NCBI GenBank assembly: GCA_028829895.1
Contig: CM054182.1
Coordinates: 87,097,546-87,161,545 of the forward strand
DNA from: Sinotaia quadrata
Taxonomy: Eukaryota; Mollusca; Gastropoda; Architaenioglossa; Viviparidae
DNA: 64,000 nt
Direction of reading: 5' to 3'
Shown here: positions 24,401 to 39,400 of the stretch, one piece after another
How positions within the stretch are numbered: position 1 is the first letter of the stretch
Layout: each line of letters opens with the position of its first letter
Translations under genes and position numbers: made by a program
The notes under the pieces: model-generated
Told to the model about the DNA's origin: nothing
The model's input: only the letters and a program-made list of their open reading frames with translations
The model's database searches: none

Positions 24401-27400
24401 TATTTATAGAAAACTATTCAGTGTGTGTGTGTGGGGGGGGGGGGGGATTGGTGGTTTAGTGTGGATGTTGGCTGGGATAAAATTAAATAGACCCAATCAA
24501 TTAAATACATTTTAAATATTGAATCAAACAGATTTGCTGAAATAAGAAAATGATTGCCTGTAATCAAATTCAGAAAATGTTTACTGATATGTTATCTAAT
24601 TTCCAAGTGAGATGTCAGGCCTTGAGGACAAGATTTTCATGGGGATTTTGTTGTTCTTTTTGTTTGTTGTTTATTTTTAGATTTCAAGTATTCTGAAGAA
24701 GAAAGAAAATGAACGTACTGAAGATGAAGTGTGCATGTTGACTCGTTTGCCTGAAGTGGTGAAAACTGCAGAAAAAAATGCCCAGAAACAACTACAGAAG
24801 AAGGAAAGAATTCAAGAGGTGTGTGTCAGTGAGCTTATATGGTGTATTTTTTAATTTAATGTTTGCATTGAAATTAGTTTTGAAATAAATCTTTCATAAA
24901 TACTCACCAAATGAAGTTTGAATTGGTTTTGTGTGCATTCAAACAGAGCTAAGGGCCACAAGTATGATTTCAATGTTCTCCCCTGCCATCATTTCAGTGC
25001 ATACAATAAGAATAAGCATCTAGCAGTACAGCAGTACTCTACAAATGCTATTCCTTCAGAAACACATTAACTAGACAGTTTGCTGCCTCAGAGAAATTTC
25101 TGTGCTAAATGTACAATGCAACAATATTTATTCAATAACTAACTTGTAGACAAGTCATATGTAGCACATCAGATCGCTCAACCAAAGTGGGGTACCGCCA
25201 TTTTGTGTTTGGTCACAAGAGAATCGGTATCCGCAGTTTGAATACAGAGAGTCCAGCAGAATTTCCCACACTGAGGAAAATCAAAATTACCTGGTCTGAA
25301 TTCGGATCTGCTATCACATCATGGCACATGGCACTAGGCATAATCACAAGTTATAGTGAGTGCGATTGTTTAAGCACTCATCTTTCTGATTCAGCTTAAG
25401 CTCATGAAATGTCACTACCCTTTGTTGGCGACTGCTAATTTAACATAAAGATATATAACATATACATATTTATTATTAAATATTTATTATTAATCCTTTC
25501 AGTCTCATGTTTACTTTTAAGCACAGTCAAGGGTTATTTCTTGCAAATTTTAGATTGCCACTATCATTTGATTGTGATGCACTCATAATCATGCATCTCA
25601 AATAAATGTCAGCACCCAAGATGTTTGGTAGCTTGGCATTTGAGCTTGTGGTGTGAAAAAGAAAGATGTTAAAAAGGAAGGAATCAATGTTAAACCCTAA
25701 TGTGGTCAACCACATGTCCACCCACACTTCCATAGTGTCAGGTGTTACCAAGTGTTTGAAAATTAACAGTATTATAAATATTAATAATCATAAAAAATAG
25801 CTATGAAACCCCAATCCCAACCTCACATAAAGATGAAGTGTAATTTTTAGACAGAAAGGGTTAATCCAAAAACTGTTTACCTAGTAGTGTGTTTAACTTT
25901 ACTGTGCATTTTTGAAAATTAAGTCCCAAAATAAATAAAGACCAGCAGCATGATAGACATTATAAATTAATGTTGGGGGTTTTCACATCATAAGTCTTAT
26001 TTATGTTATATTTGTACGTATTAAAAGTTGACAAACTTTTTAATATTTTTTTTTCTTTTTTCCTCAAGATTGAAGATGATCCAGATGTTTTGGATGAAAA
26101 ATGCAGAGAATTAGCACATTTGCTTCAGTCTGCTAAAAATCCAGTTATCTATACTGGTGCCGGCATCAGCACAGTATGATTCTGCTTTTTTCATTTGTTT
26201 CACCATATAATTACAAGTATCTGTTAATGTTGATGCAGTTAATAAATAATTTAGACATTGTAAGAAAAGAAATTGTATGAAAACTTGCCCTTTAACAAAA
26301 TAATAGTGTTTTGGAATGGATTTATTACTTCATCTAGTTACATTCAGTAGCATCACCTCTTAATTGTTGAATTGTTTTGGTGTCATATGCAACTTCTGTA
26401 ATCTATATTATTTTTTAATTTAAAATTATAGTTAACTTTAAGACTATTTCTGACGTGGTATAACAGAGCGGTCTTCACTGAACAGAAAAATAAAGCTGAT
26501 CTATTGAGTTGTTATTTTTTTATACCATTTTACTACATTTTGAAAATATAATTTAATATTATTTGAAGGGAAGAGGTTGTCTGATTATTTTTTAAACATG
26601 TCAGTGCATTCATTTCATGGGAGTTTCTGAGCATTATTCTATTTAATTGTTTTCTCTTTTATAACATAATAATTTCTCCTCAATTATAACTTAAATAATA
26701 TTTCCTCTTTTATAACAAACAAAATCTCTTTAAGAATTTGTAAATATGTAAATACCAGTTAGAGTTAAAAATGTTCTATGAAAACAGCTTCTTGCAAGTT
26801 TAAATTGTATTTATTATTATATTCATATAATATATATATATTTAGGGTTTCTAAGATTGCTTATCGAAATCCTAGTATCACAATATTTTAGCAATGTTAA
26901 TTATCACTTAAGCATAATTATATGTATGATTTCTTATTAAAAAATGTTATATTCTACCAGTTATTTTTGTTATTGTTATATGATATTTTACTATTGTTAA
27001 GCAAACCATGGAAAAATTGGCTAGGTAAATCATTGGAAAAATAGGAACAATTTTTTTAACAAGAGAAGTGAATGACTCAAAGTCTGTCTGTATGTGGTTT
27101 TGTATGCCATGGTTACAATTTGTGATTATTTTCTACCTTTAAAATTTAGTAAAGATTCTGCTATTAACAAAATTAATCATCAGAACTGTTTCAAATTAAG
27201 AATTTTTTTTAAAAATACAATTACATTTTTTTTTTAATGACATTCACCTTTATATAAAAGGCCTGACTTAGGATAAAGATTAAAGATTAATTCTGCATGA
27301 ACTTGGAAATGGATTATGTACTCCATGGAAACATGTGGTCTATTATATGTTATCAGTTGTCACGCTTTGCTTGGGTTTGTTTGATTTTTTAATTTTTAAT

Positions 27401-30400
27401 AGTAAATTTTTATATTGGTATTGTTTAGTTACTTGACACTGAATTGCTCATCATTTTGAATTCAAGAATAGAGATTTTCCCCTCTCTGCTGTATTTGATG
27501 AAAGCTACCAATATAACCTAAAGCTGATACAAGAAAATAACTTGACATTGTTGTCTTATTTGTTTATTAAGTAGACTGTACAAAATGATTATTGTTTATT
27601 TTATATGTAATTATTATAAAACTTTTATAGTTTTCTAAGAATAAGCAAAAAATTCATCCAATCACTGCTTTGGAAGTACAAAATCCCCTATAGTGATACC
27701 TTACAAAACACTTAGAAAAAGAGAGTGGAATTGTTTAACATTATACTTTCTCTTCGTCATCATTAAATATAGCAGTTGACCAGATGAATATAACAATTGG
27801 TTGTAAAATCATGATATAGTGGAGCACCTTTGATCAACTTACCCATATTCCATTTTTTAAACATTTTCTGGGGGTTTTGTTTGTTTTTTCAGGCAGCATC
27901 AATTCCAGACTACAGAGGACCCAATGGTGTTTGGACATTACTGAAGAAAGGACATTCTCTGTGGTACTTTGCTTTTTTTTCTACTCTTATCCTTACAAGA
28001 TCATTGCATTTGTTTTGAGAAAATATGATTTTGGTTAGAGCACAATTTTAAATGCACATAGATATTTAGATATGTCTTTCTAAATGTTTTTTCATTACGT
28101 AAATTTTTTTCTTGCAATCTAATTCTTTGGAATAATTTATAATGTAATCTGGGAGGAAAAAACTTGATCACTGACAGTTTAGATCATTCTATCAACATTC
28201 TGTTTACTGTCATTTGCAATCCAGCTATACTGTTTACATCATTTTGTTGCATTCTGTTTATTGCATTTTGTAATCCAGCTTACACTGTTTACATTGTTCT
28301 ACAACATTCTGTTTACTGCATTTTGTAATCCAGCTATACTGTTTACATCGTTCTACAGCAAGCTGTTTACTGCACTTTGTAATCCAGCTAAATTATTTAC
28401 ATCATTATAAAGCATTCTGTTTATTGGATTTTTTTAATCTAACTATACTGTTTACATCATTCAGTAGCATTCTGCTCAAAGAAACAAACAAACAAAAAAG
28501 ATAATAATTTAATCTTTAATTATTTCTTTTTTAATGGGTTTGTACAAATCTTTATTATGTAATTATATTTTAACTATTTTCTATATGCCTGTAAGTTTCA
28601 AGCAGCTATTTAAAACTTAAATTTTTTAATGATTAAAATAAGTGTTGAGCTACATGGATTGGGTGCATTTCATCTCTGATCTCATGGATTGTGTCAATGA
28701 TAAGGCCTTGTTGTCTCTAATTTCTCTTCAGGTGCTTTTTCTACAAATATTTGCAAACCAGTACTGCTTGTAACATGTTCTGTTAAAGAAAACTGAAATA
28801 TTATTTCAGTCTATTCATTTAAAGTGCATTTTCTATAGAAAACTGCTGACTGATACTATTTGTATGATATGTTTTCCTTAAGAAATGCAGAAATATTGTT
28901 TGTTCATTGATTAATTGCACTTAAAGAAAATAAGGCAAATTCAAAGTAGGGTTAATATTTTTTTCCACACACATATTTTACATATTGTACTAAAAATATT
29001 TTAGGTGAGTACCTATTTAGTAATTGTTTAATTAATTTTATAATTTAATTGTTAGATGGCAGATAAAACCAATCCTCAGCAAATGTAATAAATAAATGCA
29101 TTTTCAGTTAGCATATGTTCTTTACCTATTGCAGTTTATTCATTTTAAGTAAGTTTGTAAATAAAATAAGTTAATTGCACTGTAATGAAAATAATAAAAA
29201 TTAAATATGTCAGTCGTTTTTTATTTGCTTTTTATTTTGAATAGAAATTTCAGAATTTTCATTTGTATTTTCATGCTTTTGCCAGTTAGGGTGCCTTTAT
29301 AATAAAAACATAGTGTGCAGATTAATATGATTTTGATAAAATCATTTTATAAAGAATCTTGGCAATCTGTATATAGTCACCGACGTTAAGAACTGTTATT
29401 TTTTAATAGCAAGGTTATTGTCATGGTTGACAGTTTATTATTGATGGGCATCCTAAACTTAAAAAATTGAAGTTATCTAGTTCAGTCAGTGAAAGGCAGA
29501 GCAAGAAATAATTAAACTAAAACTCAGGGAAGATATTTACTAAGGAAAGCACATGACTCCTTCTATAGTAAACTTGAGCTCTCTTAAGTGGAAATTGATT
29601 CATTCTGCCTGGGAATGATACTCTCTGCAATAAGAAACAAACTGATAATTTTCTGATTGATGAGAGAGAGAGAGAGAGAATAATTTATCAGATATAGAAA
29701 CCAAATCACACTCCACCTCTGTTCAAAGCAACAATTAATAATCAGTTTTAAAGATTTACTGGTGATTTACAGATGATTCTGCAGTATAGAAATGTCTTCA
29801 TGCTTAAATTTTTTACCACCAAGAATAAGTTTTCATTGTCTATATCCCCACCTCCACCTTTTCCTTAACATATTTTTCAATTAATTTCATTGACATGTGC
29901 GTGTACATGCATGTGTGTGTGTTTTTTCACTTTGTTTTCAGTTTATCACTATGTTGCACAGAGTTTCTTGTTTGTTGTCTCTTTCAAAGGGTTGTCAGGT
30001 AACAGTATTTTATATTTTATCCGTTGCATTGAGTTGTCTTGTGTATTGTCTGTTGTACTGATTCATCTTTTGTACTGGTTGTTGCTCTGGTTGTCTGGTG
30101 TGTTTTTTGTTTGAATTGTATTTTATCTATTAAATTGCATTTGTCTCGTTCACTCTGTTGATTTGTATTGTCTATTGCATTGAATTGTCTAGAGTGTTGT
30201 CTGTGGCAATGGGATTGTTTTTTTTGTGTGTTTGTTGCCTTAAATTTTAATGTATGTTTCTGCAGGGAAAAGCATGTGTATTGTCTGTTGCTTTGAGGTG
30301 TCTTGTGTGTGTCTGTTATACTGTATATTATCTATTTTATTGAGTTGTCATAAGGGTTATCTGTTGCACAAGTTGTCTTGTGTGTTGCAGCCCACAGGAC

Positions 30401-33400
30401 CTGGTAGATGCTGAGCCCACTTATACACACATGTGCATAACCAAATTGTACAAGGAAAGAATGGTAACTCTTTAATGAAATGCACAAGTGTTATATTTTA
30501 TTAAATGTAATAATTTTTGAAAATTAAACTGATGATTAATTTTATTTGAACAGTTTTTTGTTTTTTTTTATTATTATTCATCCATTAACATGGCTATTGC
30601 TGAATTGTTAATGATGCCACTTATTTACTGCAATATTTAATTTTTCAAGATTTAAATAATAATAATGGGTAATTGTCAGATACAAGTATGATTTCAGCAA
30701 GTGTAACCAATTGTCTTGAAGGTTTTATTTTCATTTTATAATTAGGCAGTAGAAAACTTTACACTTTAGCCCATTCTGTCTGTAGGCAACACAAGCACCT
30801 TCAGCAAAATTGTGCCTGCCAGCACACTTGTGAAACAAACGATGCTGCTAATGTTCACTCAGCAAGACCATTTTTGGTTATATTAGTTGCATTACTAAAG
30901 TTACAGTAAAGTATACAGTTATAGAAAAATTTACTTTGCTTTTTAAGAGTGCTTATATTTATCAGTATAATTAATGTTAAACGATTATACATTATTTACA
31001 TGTATTTACTTATTTTGACATATTAAATCAAAATACTCCTAAATGCCATTTACATCTGTATTGCTTGACCTATTCAACGGTCATACAGAGCCTGCAGTGG
31101 CATCTGGTTAGATGGAGTTAAAGATACTTTAAATAGTTAGAAAATTTTAATTTCAAATCAGAATACTCATTATTGCAAGTATTTTGTTTTTTTAGAACCT
31201 ATCAAAGTAAGGCTTACAACAAGTATTTGTCTGTCATCAGCAAGGTTTTATTTTATTGCAGGGCACTTGGTTTTGTCAATATGCTTGAAAAATACATTTT
31301 CCAAGCTATATTATTCAGCTTACTTTTTCCTAAATGTGTTTTGTGTAGGTGAAGCACTTGGTTTCACAGAATTGTGATGGTCTGCATCTAAGGAGTGGAT
31401 TTCCACGTCACTCCTTATCAGAGGTGCATGGAAACATGTATATCGAGGTGAATAATTTTTTATCTTCTACTAAATTATAGTAAATGTTTGCAAGTTCAGG
31501 CTAAATCCAATTACAGTAAACATTTGCATATCCAGACTAGACTAAATTAAGTGTTTGCAAGCCAAACTATACTCACTTCCAGTAAATTTTTGCAAGACAA
31601 GTCTATACTGAATTATTGTAAAGGTTTGCAAGTCCAATCTATACTCACTTGCAGTAAATGTTTGAAAGTCCAGACTATACTTAATTGCATTAAACGATTG
31701 CAAGTCCAGACTTTACTCACAGTAAATGTTGGCAAGTCTAGACTGTACTCGCAATAAATGTAGGCAAGTTCAGACTGTACTCACTAAAGTAAATGTTTGC
31801 AAGTCCAGACTATACTCACTTGCTGTAAATGTTTGCAAGTTCAAACTATACTCAGTTACAATAAATGTTTGCAAGTCCAGACTGCTGAATTGCAGCAAAC
31901 ATTGGCAAGTCCAGACTATACTCACTTGTAGTAAATGTTGTCAAGTCCAGACTTTGCTGAATTGCATTTAATGTTGGCAAGTCCAGACTCACTCGCAGTA
32001 AATGTTGGCAAGTCCAGACTATACTCTCTTGCAGTAATTGTTGGCAAGTCTAGACTGTATTCAATTACAATAAACGTTTGCGAGTCCAGACTATACTCAC
32101 TTACAGTAAATGTTGGCAAGTCCAGATAATACTCACTTGTAGTAAATGTTTGCAAATCCAGACTATACTCAATTACAATAAATGTTTGCAAGTCCAGACT
32201 ATACTCAGTTACAATAAACGTTTACAAGTCCAGGCATTGCTGAATTGCAGTAAATGTTGGCAAGTCCAGACAGTAAATTACAATAAACATTTGCAAGTCC
32301 AGACTATACTCACTTGCAGTAAATGTTGGCAAGTCCAGACTATACTCACTTGCAGTAAATGTTGGCATATCCAGACTATACTCACTTGCAGTAAATGTTG
32401 GCAAGTCAAAACTATACTCGCTTGCAGTAAATGTTGGCAAGTCCAGACTATACTCACTTGCAGTAAATTTTGGCATTTCCAGACTGTACTCAATTACAAT
32501 AAACATTTGCATGTCCAGACTATATTCACAGTAACTACACTGATGACTCGATATTATGTGCCTCAATATATTGTAGATCCACATACAACGTGCACACCTG
32601 TGGACCCCCTTTGTTTTTATTGTCCAGCCTCTTCAGATTACATGTACAGAGTTAACAGCACTGTATATCAAATCATCTAGCTCAATTTGCAAATGTTTTA
32701 CCAACCATGCCTAAACTTTGTACAGTATAAGTGTCCTGTACATTGAAGTAGGGTAAATTGCAAGTTGATAAACAGTAGCCGCTATGTGACATGGGTTGTT
32801 TATACATGACATAAAGGATCCCTTATTAAAACATAGCCAGATTTTTTGCAACCCAAGGACTGCATTATATTGAGGCACCAGTTTATTTGCAAGTCCATAC
32901 TATTCTAACAAAGTGAAGAGCACTTTCAACAAATACATAGTTATGATGTGGTTGTATGGCTGTATTTTGCCATATGAATCTCATTTACTTATATCTGAAT
33001 TTTATCAGATAGATCTCATTTATTTGTCTGAATTTTTCATAAATGTTTATAAACACACAGCAGTTGAAATTTTAAAAAAAACCATTAAAATAGTTCAATT
33101 GAAATATATATTTTGTTTAATACTCTATAATCCAAAAGCTTCAGTAATTCAAGAAAACCCCTATGTTAATGATTCTGGATTGTCCATGTTACTGTAGAAG
33201 TAAATATTGTTTGAAAGCATATATATTTAACTTGTGATGATTTTTGTAGTGTATAATCTTTTGTATAATGATAGCTAGTTCATATCTGATTCAACAGATT
33301 TGCAAGAGTTGCAGACCACAAAAAGAATATATTCGTTTATTTGATGTCACTGAAAGGACTGCCAAAGGGCGACATAAGACAGGTCGAACGTGTAGTAAAT

Positions 33401-36400
33401 GCAATGGTAAACTCCAGGATACAATTGTACACTTTGGAGAAAAGGGAGGTTTGTTGTCCCCATACAAATGGCGTCTAGCCACCAAGGCAGCTAGCAAAGC
33501 TGATGTCATCATTTGCTTGGGTTCAAGTTTGAAGGTAGTTTTTAAAGTAGTTTTAAAGTGCATTTGTCACTGTCTTCATGTGTCATACTCAGAAATTCTC
33601 CATATATTCATGTTTTCCCATCATGCATTCGAATGATCATACTATTGTAGCATTATACAGTTCTTCAGACACAAAAGCCAGAGCCCAAAAGAGCCTACTT
33701 AATACTTTGGGGGAGGGAGAAACAATAAAAGAATTCACTTTCTTGCATGCCACTTAATGGGAGTAATCTCCTTTAGTACCTTTTTTTTTTTTGCTTAGCA
33801 TGGTGAAGATGTTGCAGTTCAAGGCTGTCAGCTTTCTTCAGCATGTTTTTTATTGTTACTGCTAATTCTTATTGTTCTGGTCATCCTTTTTCATATATCT
33901 CCAAGTTAAGATTAGGTATAATGTTTCTTTACCTTAGTTGACACAATGGCTGTATCTTTAATACCAGTAATATAGATTAAAATATGCTGGAAGAAAATAG
34001 CTAATAAATACTGTAACCAAAATCTGGTTTAAAGTGTGTTGGGGAAAAAGTAGGTAGTAAATGCTTAGCTAGTCCAGTGTCATACTCTATTACCAGTAAT
34101 ATGGCTGAAAATCTCTTGGGAGAAAATAGCTAGTAAATCCTTGGTTGGTTCTGTCATACTGTACTACCAACATCTTAAAGTGTGTTGAGAGAAAATAGCT
34201 AGTAAATCCTTAAGTAGTACTTTTCTACTAGTAACTTGATTTTAAGTGTGTGGCCATTGTTGGCTGTCATTAAACACCTCTGGTCAAGCAGAAGTGACAG
34301 ACATAACAAATGCAGAGATACTCTTGAGTCCTATTAGATTTTATTCTATCCCTCTCATTATCTTGGTGCTAGCTTATGAGAGCATAGCCTTTTTGTTTTA
34401 GAGGGGATTGATTTCTGGAATACAGGTGGGTCTGCGCTGTTCATTTTCAGTCATTTGGTGAAAACTAAGTTTGCAGGGGTTCAGGTTTCAAACAAATCGG
34501 CATCTGCTGATACTTCCTGATAAGATAAAGTCTATCAAGTTCAACACTAGGGTGAGTTCACTCATCCTTGCCAAACAGAAGACATAACTTTATAATCAAT
34601 CTGGACTTGTAAGTTGAATTTAATTTGCCAAGCAATATTGGTGTTTACTACTGTCAGGGACATTGCTCTATTACTGGGGTTCATCACCAGAGTGGCACAG
34701 TACACCACTATTGCAATCATAGTGGCTAAGATTAATTTTATATTAGTAAGAAGAAGTGGCTAAAATTTTGTTATCAGTATGAAGAAATGGCTAAGATTAA
34801 TTTGTTATTGATATAAAGAAATGGCTAAGATTAATTTGTTATTAGTATAAAGAAGTGGCTAAGATTAATTTGTTATCAGTATGAAGAAGTGGCTAAGATT
34901 TTATTATCAGTATGAAGAAGTGGCTAAGATTAATTTGTTATTAGTATAAAGAAGTGGCTAAGATTAATTTGTTATTAGTATAAAGAAGTGGCTAAGATTA
35001 ATTTGTTATTAGTATAAAGAAGTGGCTAAGATTAATTTGGTATTGATATAAAGAAGTGGCTAAGATTAATTTGTTATTAGTATGAAGAAGTGGCTAAGAT
35101 TAATTTGGTATTAATATGGAGAAGTGGTTAGGATTAATTTGGTATTAATATGTAGAAGTGGCTAAGATTAATTTGGTATTAATATGTAGAAGTGGCTAGG
35201 ATTAATTTATTATTAGTATGAAGAAGTGGCTAAGATTAATTTGGTATTAATATGGAGAAGTAGCTAGGATTAATTTGGTATTAATATGTAGAAGTGGATA
35301 AGATTAATTGGTATTAATATGGAAAATAGCTGTTTGTTGAACTCAATGCTACTGACCTTAGGTAAGAGCAAATTGATTGCCAGCCCAACACCAGTCATGC
35401 ATTGGCATCTTCATTCTGAGCAGAGAGGAACAGGCTCTTTTTATAACTATTTTTTTTAAATATCTTTTATATATACCAAACTTGAAACTTCTTTTTGTTC
35501 ATTTAAAAAAATTTTGTAAAGTAGATAAAATGAACCCATTATCTTGCTCTATTTCATTATAGTCCTAGTACTTCATTATTACTTTTAGTTCTTCGACTGT
35601 TTATGTTGTGTGTTGATCCTTGTCATTGAGCTGATATATTTTCTTGGTAATTTAAATATTGATCCTTGTCATTGAGCTGATATATTTTCTTGGTAATTTA
35701 AATATTGATCCTTGTCATTGAGCTGATATATTTTCTTGGTAATTTAAATATTGATCCTTGTCATTGAGCTGATATATTTTCTTGGTAATTTAAATATTGA
35801 TCCTTGTCATTGAGCTGATATATTTTCTTGGTAATTTAAATATTGATCCTTGTCATTGAGCTGATATATTTTCTTGGTAATTTAAATATTGATCCTTGTC
35901 ATTGAGCTGATATATTTTCTTGGTAATTTAAATATTGATCCTTGTCATTGAGCTGATATATTTTCTTGGTAATTTAAATATTGATCCTTGTCATTGAGCT
36001 GATATATTTTCTTGGTAATTTAAATATTGATCCTTGTCATTGAGCTGATATATTTTCTTGGTAATTTAAATATTGATCCTTGTCATTGAGCTGATATATT
36101 TTCTTGGTAATTTAAATATTGATCCTTGTCATTGAGCTGATATATTTTCTTGGTAATTTAAATATTGATCCTTGTCATTGAGCTGATATATTTTCTTGGT
36201 AATTTAAATATTGATCCTTGTCATTGAGCTGATATATTTTCTTGGTAATTTAAATATTGATCCTTGTCATTGAGCTGATATATTTTCTTGGTAATTTAAA
36301 TATTGATCCTTGTCATTGAGCTGATATATTTTCTTGGTAATTTAAATATTGATCCTTGTCATTGAGCTGATATATTTTCTTGGTAATTTAAATATTGATC

Positions 36401-39400
36401 CTTGTCATTGAGCTGATATATTTTCTTGGTAATTTAAATATTGATCCTTGTCATTGAGCTGATATATTTTCTTGGTAATTTAAATATTGATCCTTGTCAT
36501 TGAGCTGATGTATTTTCTTGGTAATTTAAATATTGATCCTTGTCATTGGGCTGATATATTTTCTTGGTAATTTAAATATTGATCCTTGTCATTGGGCTGA
36601 TATATTTTCTTGGTAATTTAAATATTGATCCTTTTGACTGCTTATACTTCCTACATATTAATTTGAACAGTATGTTACCTATTTTTGACCAGTTGTTTTC
36701 CTATGTGAACAATATATTCATCATTTTTGACTGTTTGTTATATTACCTATTTTTGACCAGTTGTTTTCCTATGTGAACAATATATTCATCATTTTTGACT
36801 GTTTGTTATATTACCTATTTTTGACCAGTTTTTTTCCTATGTGAACAATATATTCATCATTTTTGACTGTTTGTTATATTACCTATTTTTGACCAGTTTT
36901 TTTCCTATGTGAACAATATATTCATCATTTTTGACTGTTTGTTATATTACCTATTTTTGACCAGTTTTTTTCCTATGTGAACAATATATTCATCATTTTT
37001 GACTGTTTGTTATATTACCTATTTTTGACCAGTTTTTTTCCTATGTGAACAATATATTCATCATTTTTGACTGTTTATTATATTACCTATTTTTGACCAG
37101 TTTTTTTCCTATGTGAACAATATATTCATCATTTTTGACTGTTTGTTATATTACCTATTTTTGACCAGTTTTTTTCCTATGTGAACAATATATTCATCAT
37201 TTTTGACTGTTTGTTATATTACCTATTTTTGACCAGTTGTTTTCCTATGTGAACAATATATTCATCATTTTTGACTGTTTGTTATATTACCTATTTTTGA
37301 CCAGTTGTTTTTTTCCTATGTGAACAATATATTCATCATTTTTGACTGTTTGTAATACCTACTTAGATATTTTGCGGTTCTTTTTCTTTTCTTTGTTTTT
37401 TTTTTTTTTTTGTGTGTGTGGGGGGGGGGGGCGGTTGCATCAATTTAGTGCCCTGAGAAATTCTTGATAACTTGAACAATTTGTTGAAATATTTTGACTG
37501 CTTGTAATTCTTAGAACTTTAACAGTATATTAATCATTTTTGATTGCTTGTAATTCCTACTTCATTTGATATTGAGCTGGGTTGCTTTTTTGCTTTGAAG
37601 AAACAGTATCTTCCTCAAATCTTTCATTGTTAATTTGAATATATAGATTTGTAAAAATTTCTTATAAATAATTTTGCCATTTTATATTTGCTCAGGTTTT
37701 ACGTTGTTATCCATGCCTTTGGAGAATGGAGAAAAGACCAAAACACCGTCCTAAACTGGTCATTGTCAACCTGCAGTGGACTCCAAAGGACGATGTTGCA
37801 TATCTAAAGATTAGTGGTAAATTTGCCCAAGGGTTCTTTTATCTTGTTTGATGTTTAATTTTTATAAATCTAGTAAATTTTAAATAAATCTGAATGTGAT
37901 AAAATAAGTTTTTCTTAAATATTTACCAGATCAGGCCTGTGAATTTTTAGCACATGAAAATATATACAATAAAAATTTGTGGATAACAAACTAGAAAGCT
38001 TTTATTTGTACCTTGTTCTCATTTGGCTCAGATACACAGGCATTCAATTCATCTGTGGGAAACTAGCACTGGGATATTGAAACTGCCACCTTCTTTGCAC
38101 TCTATATTTCAGTGCAAGCACCCTGCTTGCTACTTTGATTTCATTCTGTGTTCGATAGAAGTATAGTTTTTTCAAATGTTTTTCTATTACTATGGTGAGA
38201 GACTTCATGAATAGAAGACTTTAAAAAATGTATTTTAACAGCTCATGCTTGTGAATCACGCATTGAATTACTTGTATTGGAAATCGGAGTATCATACAAG
38301 GGCCAGAAACTTTGTCTGCTGTTCACTTTTGTGAGCAGTAAATGCCATTTGATAAAAGTTAATAAGTGACTCATTCTAAGGACTATAATGCTATCATTAA
38401 AACTAATGTGATCATAAGTAAGAATGGACAGAATTAGACTGCCTTAGACAAGCTAAGAAAGTAGTAGATAGAAAAGAGCTGTTTGGAATTTATTAATAGA
38501 GGTCTTAACTGTTTGAAATATTTTTGCCATCAGCGTTTGGTTTTTTTTTGGTCTTCGTAGAATATTCTGCCCAAATTACAATACTATTTCTTAACTGCAT
38601 CTTTCATCCCTCCTTCGCTTGCAGAGCATTGTCCTCCAAGTGGTTGTTTCTTTGCTGAGAAATCATTGGCTGCTAAATTAAGACTGAACTGCATGCTTCC
38701 AACATTCCAATTTGAATTTTTGTCATTCATATTGTGTTGGTTGTGTGTGGTCATGCATTAATGTATAAAGGGAGAACTCCTAGACTTAGTCATAGGAATC
38801 ATGGATATTTGCTTTGTATTTCAGAATGCAATGTCAACAGTTTATCGCATAATGATTAGCATAATTTTTGTTCGTTTTGACATGAAATTGATGGACAAAA
38901 CACCATTCTAATTTAAAATAATGTAAATGTGGCAATTATTATACCTGCCCTACCAGGAGTGGTTCTGACTTTTTGGGATGGATATGTGATAAGTTTCTAT
39001 TCTGTGGACAATTGCCTATGGGCTGTGATTATGGACCCAATTTTCATCACCCATTGCAGTGTGAGAGAAAATCTCATCTCCTTCTTCAGAGTAGTCTGAA
39101 AAATACATGAGAAATTTGTTAACGCACTTCATGTTTTCTAGATTGACTGCTCAGGGTGGTCTGCCACTCCTTGAGTTGTTTTTAATTCACTTTCTTCCTG
39201 CATTAAATAACTGACATTGTTTTGCTGCATTTGTCTTTTCATTGAATAATCATCATAAACTTGTACTAACTCACATGTTTTTAGCATTTAAAAAAAATAA
39301 ATAATATGTTAGACAGATTTTTCTGTCAGTGATACCATAAATGTAGGGGTATTTTCAGAGACGTGATTATAAATGCAATGAAAACTGACCAACACTATAT

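Noticed and set aside
25187..25399. 70-codon frame in SIRT7 intron 2, GC-richer
   Set aside because: It has no recognisable family and no splice sites fitting SIRT7 phases; possibly an old repeat fragment.
31551..32680. Long reading frames with 12-residue repeats on both strands
   Set aside because: They are products of the 36-bp minisatellite inside SIRT7 intron 6, between two conserved exons.
35613..36624. CRISPR-like array
   Set aside because: Units are head-to-tail with no unique spacers, and the context is a eukaryotic intron.
38629..38762. Possible extra SIRT7 exon after a good acceptor in intron 8
   Set aside because: The acceptor CTTCGCTTGCAG is plausible, but the frame ends in a stop, and exons 8 and 9 already join in phase with conserved sequence.
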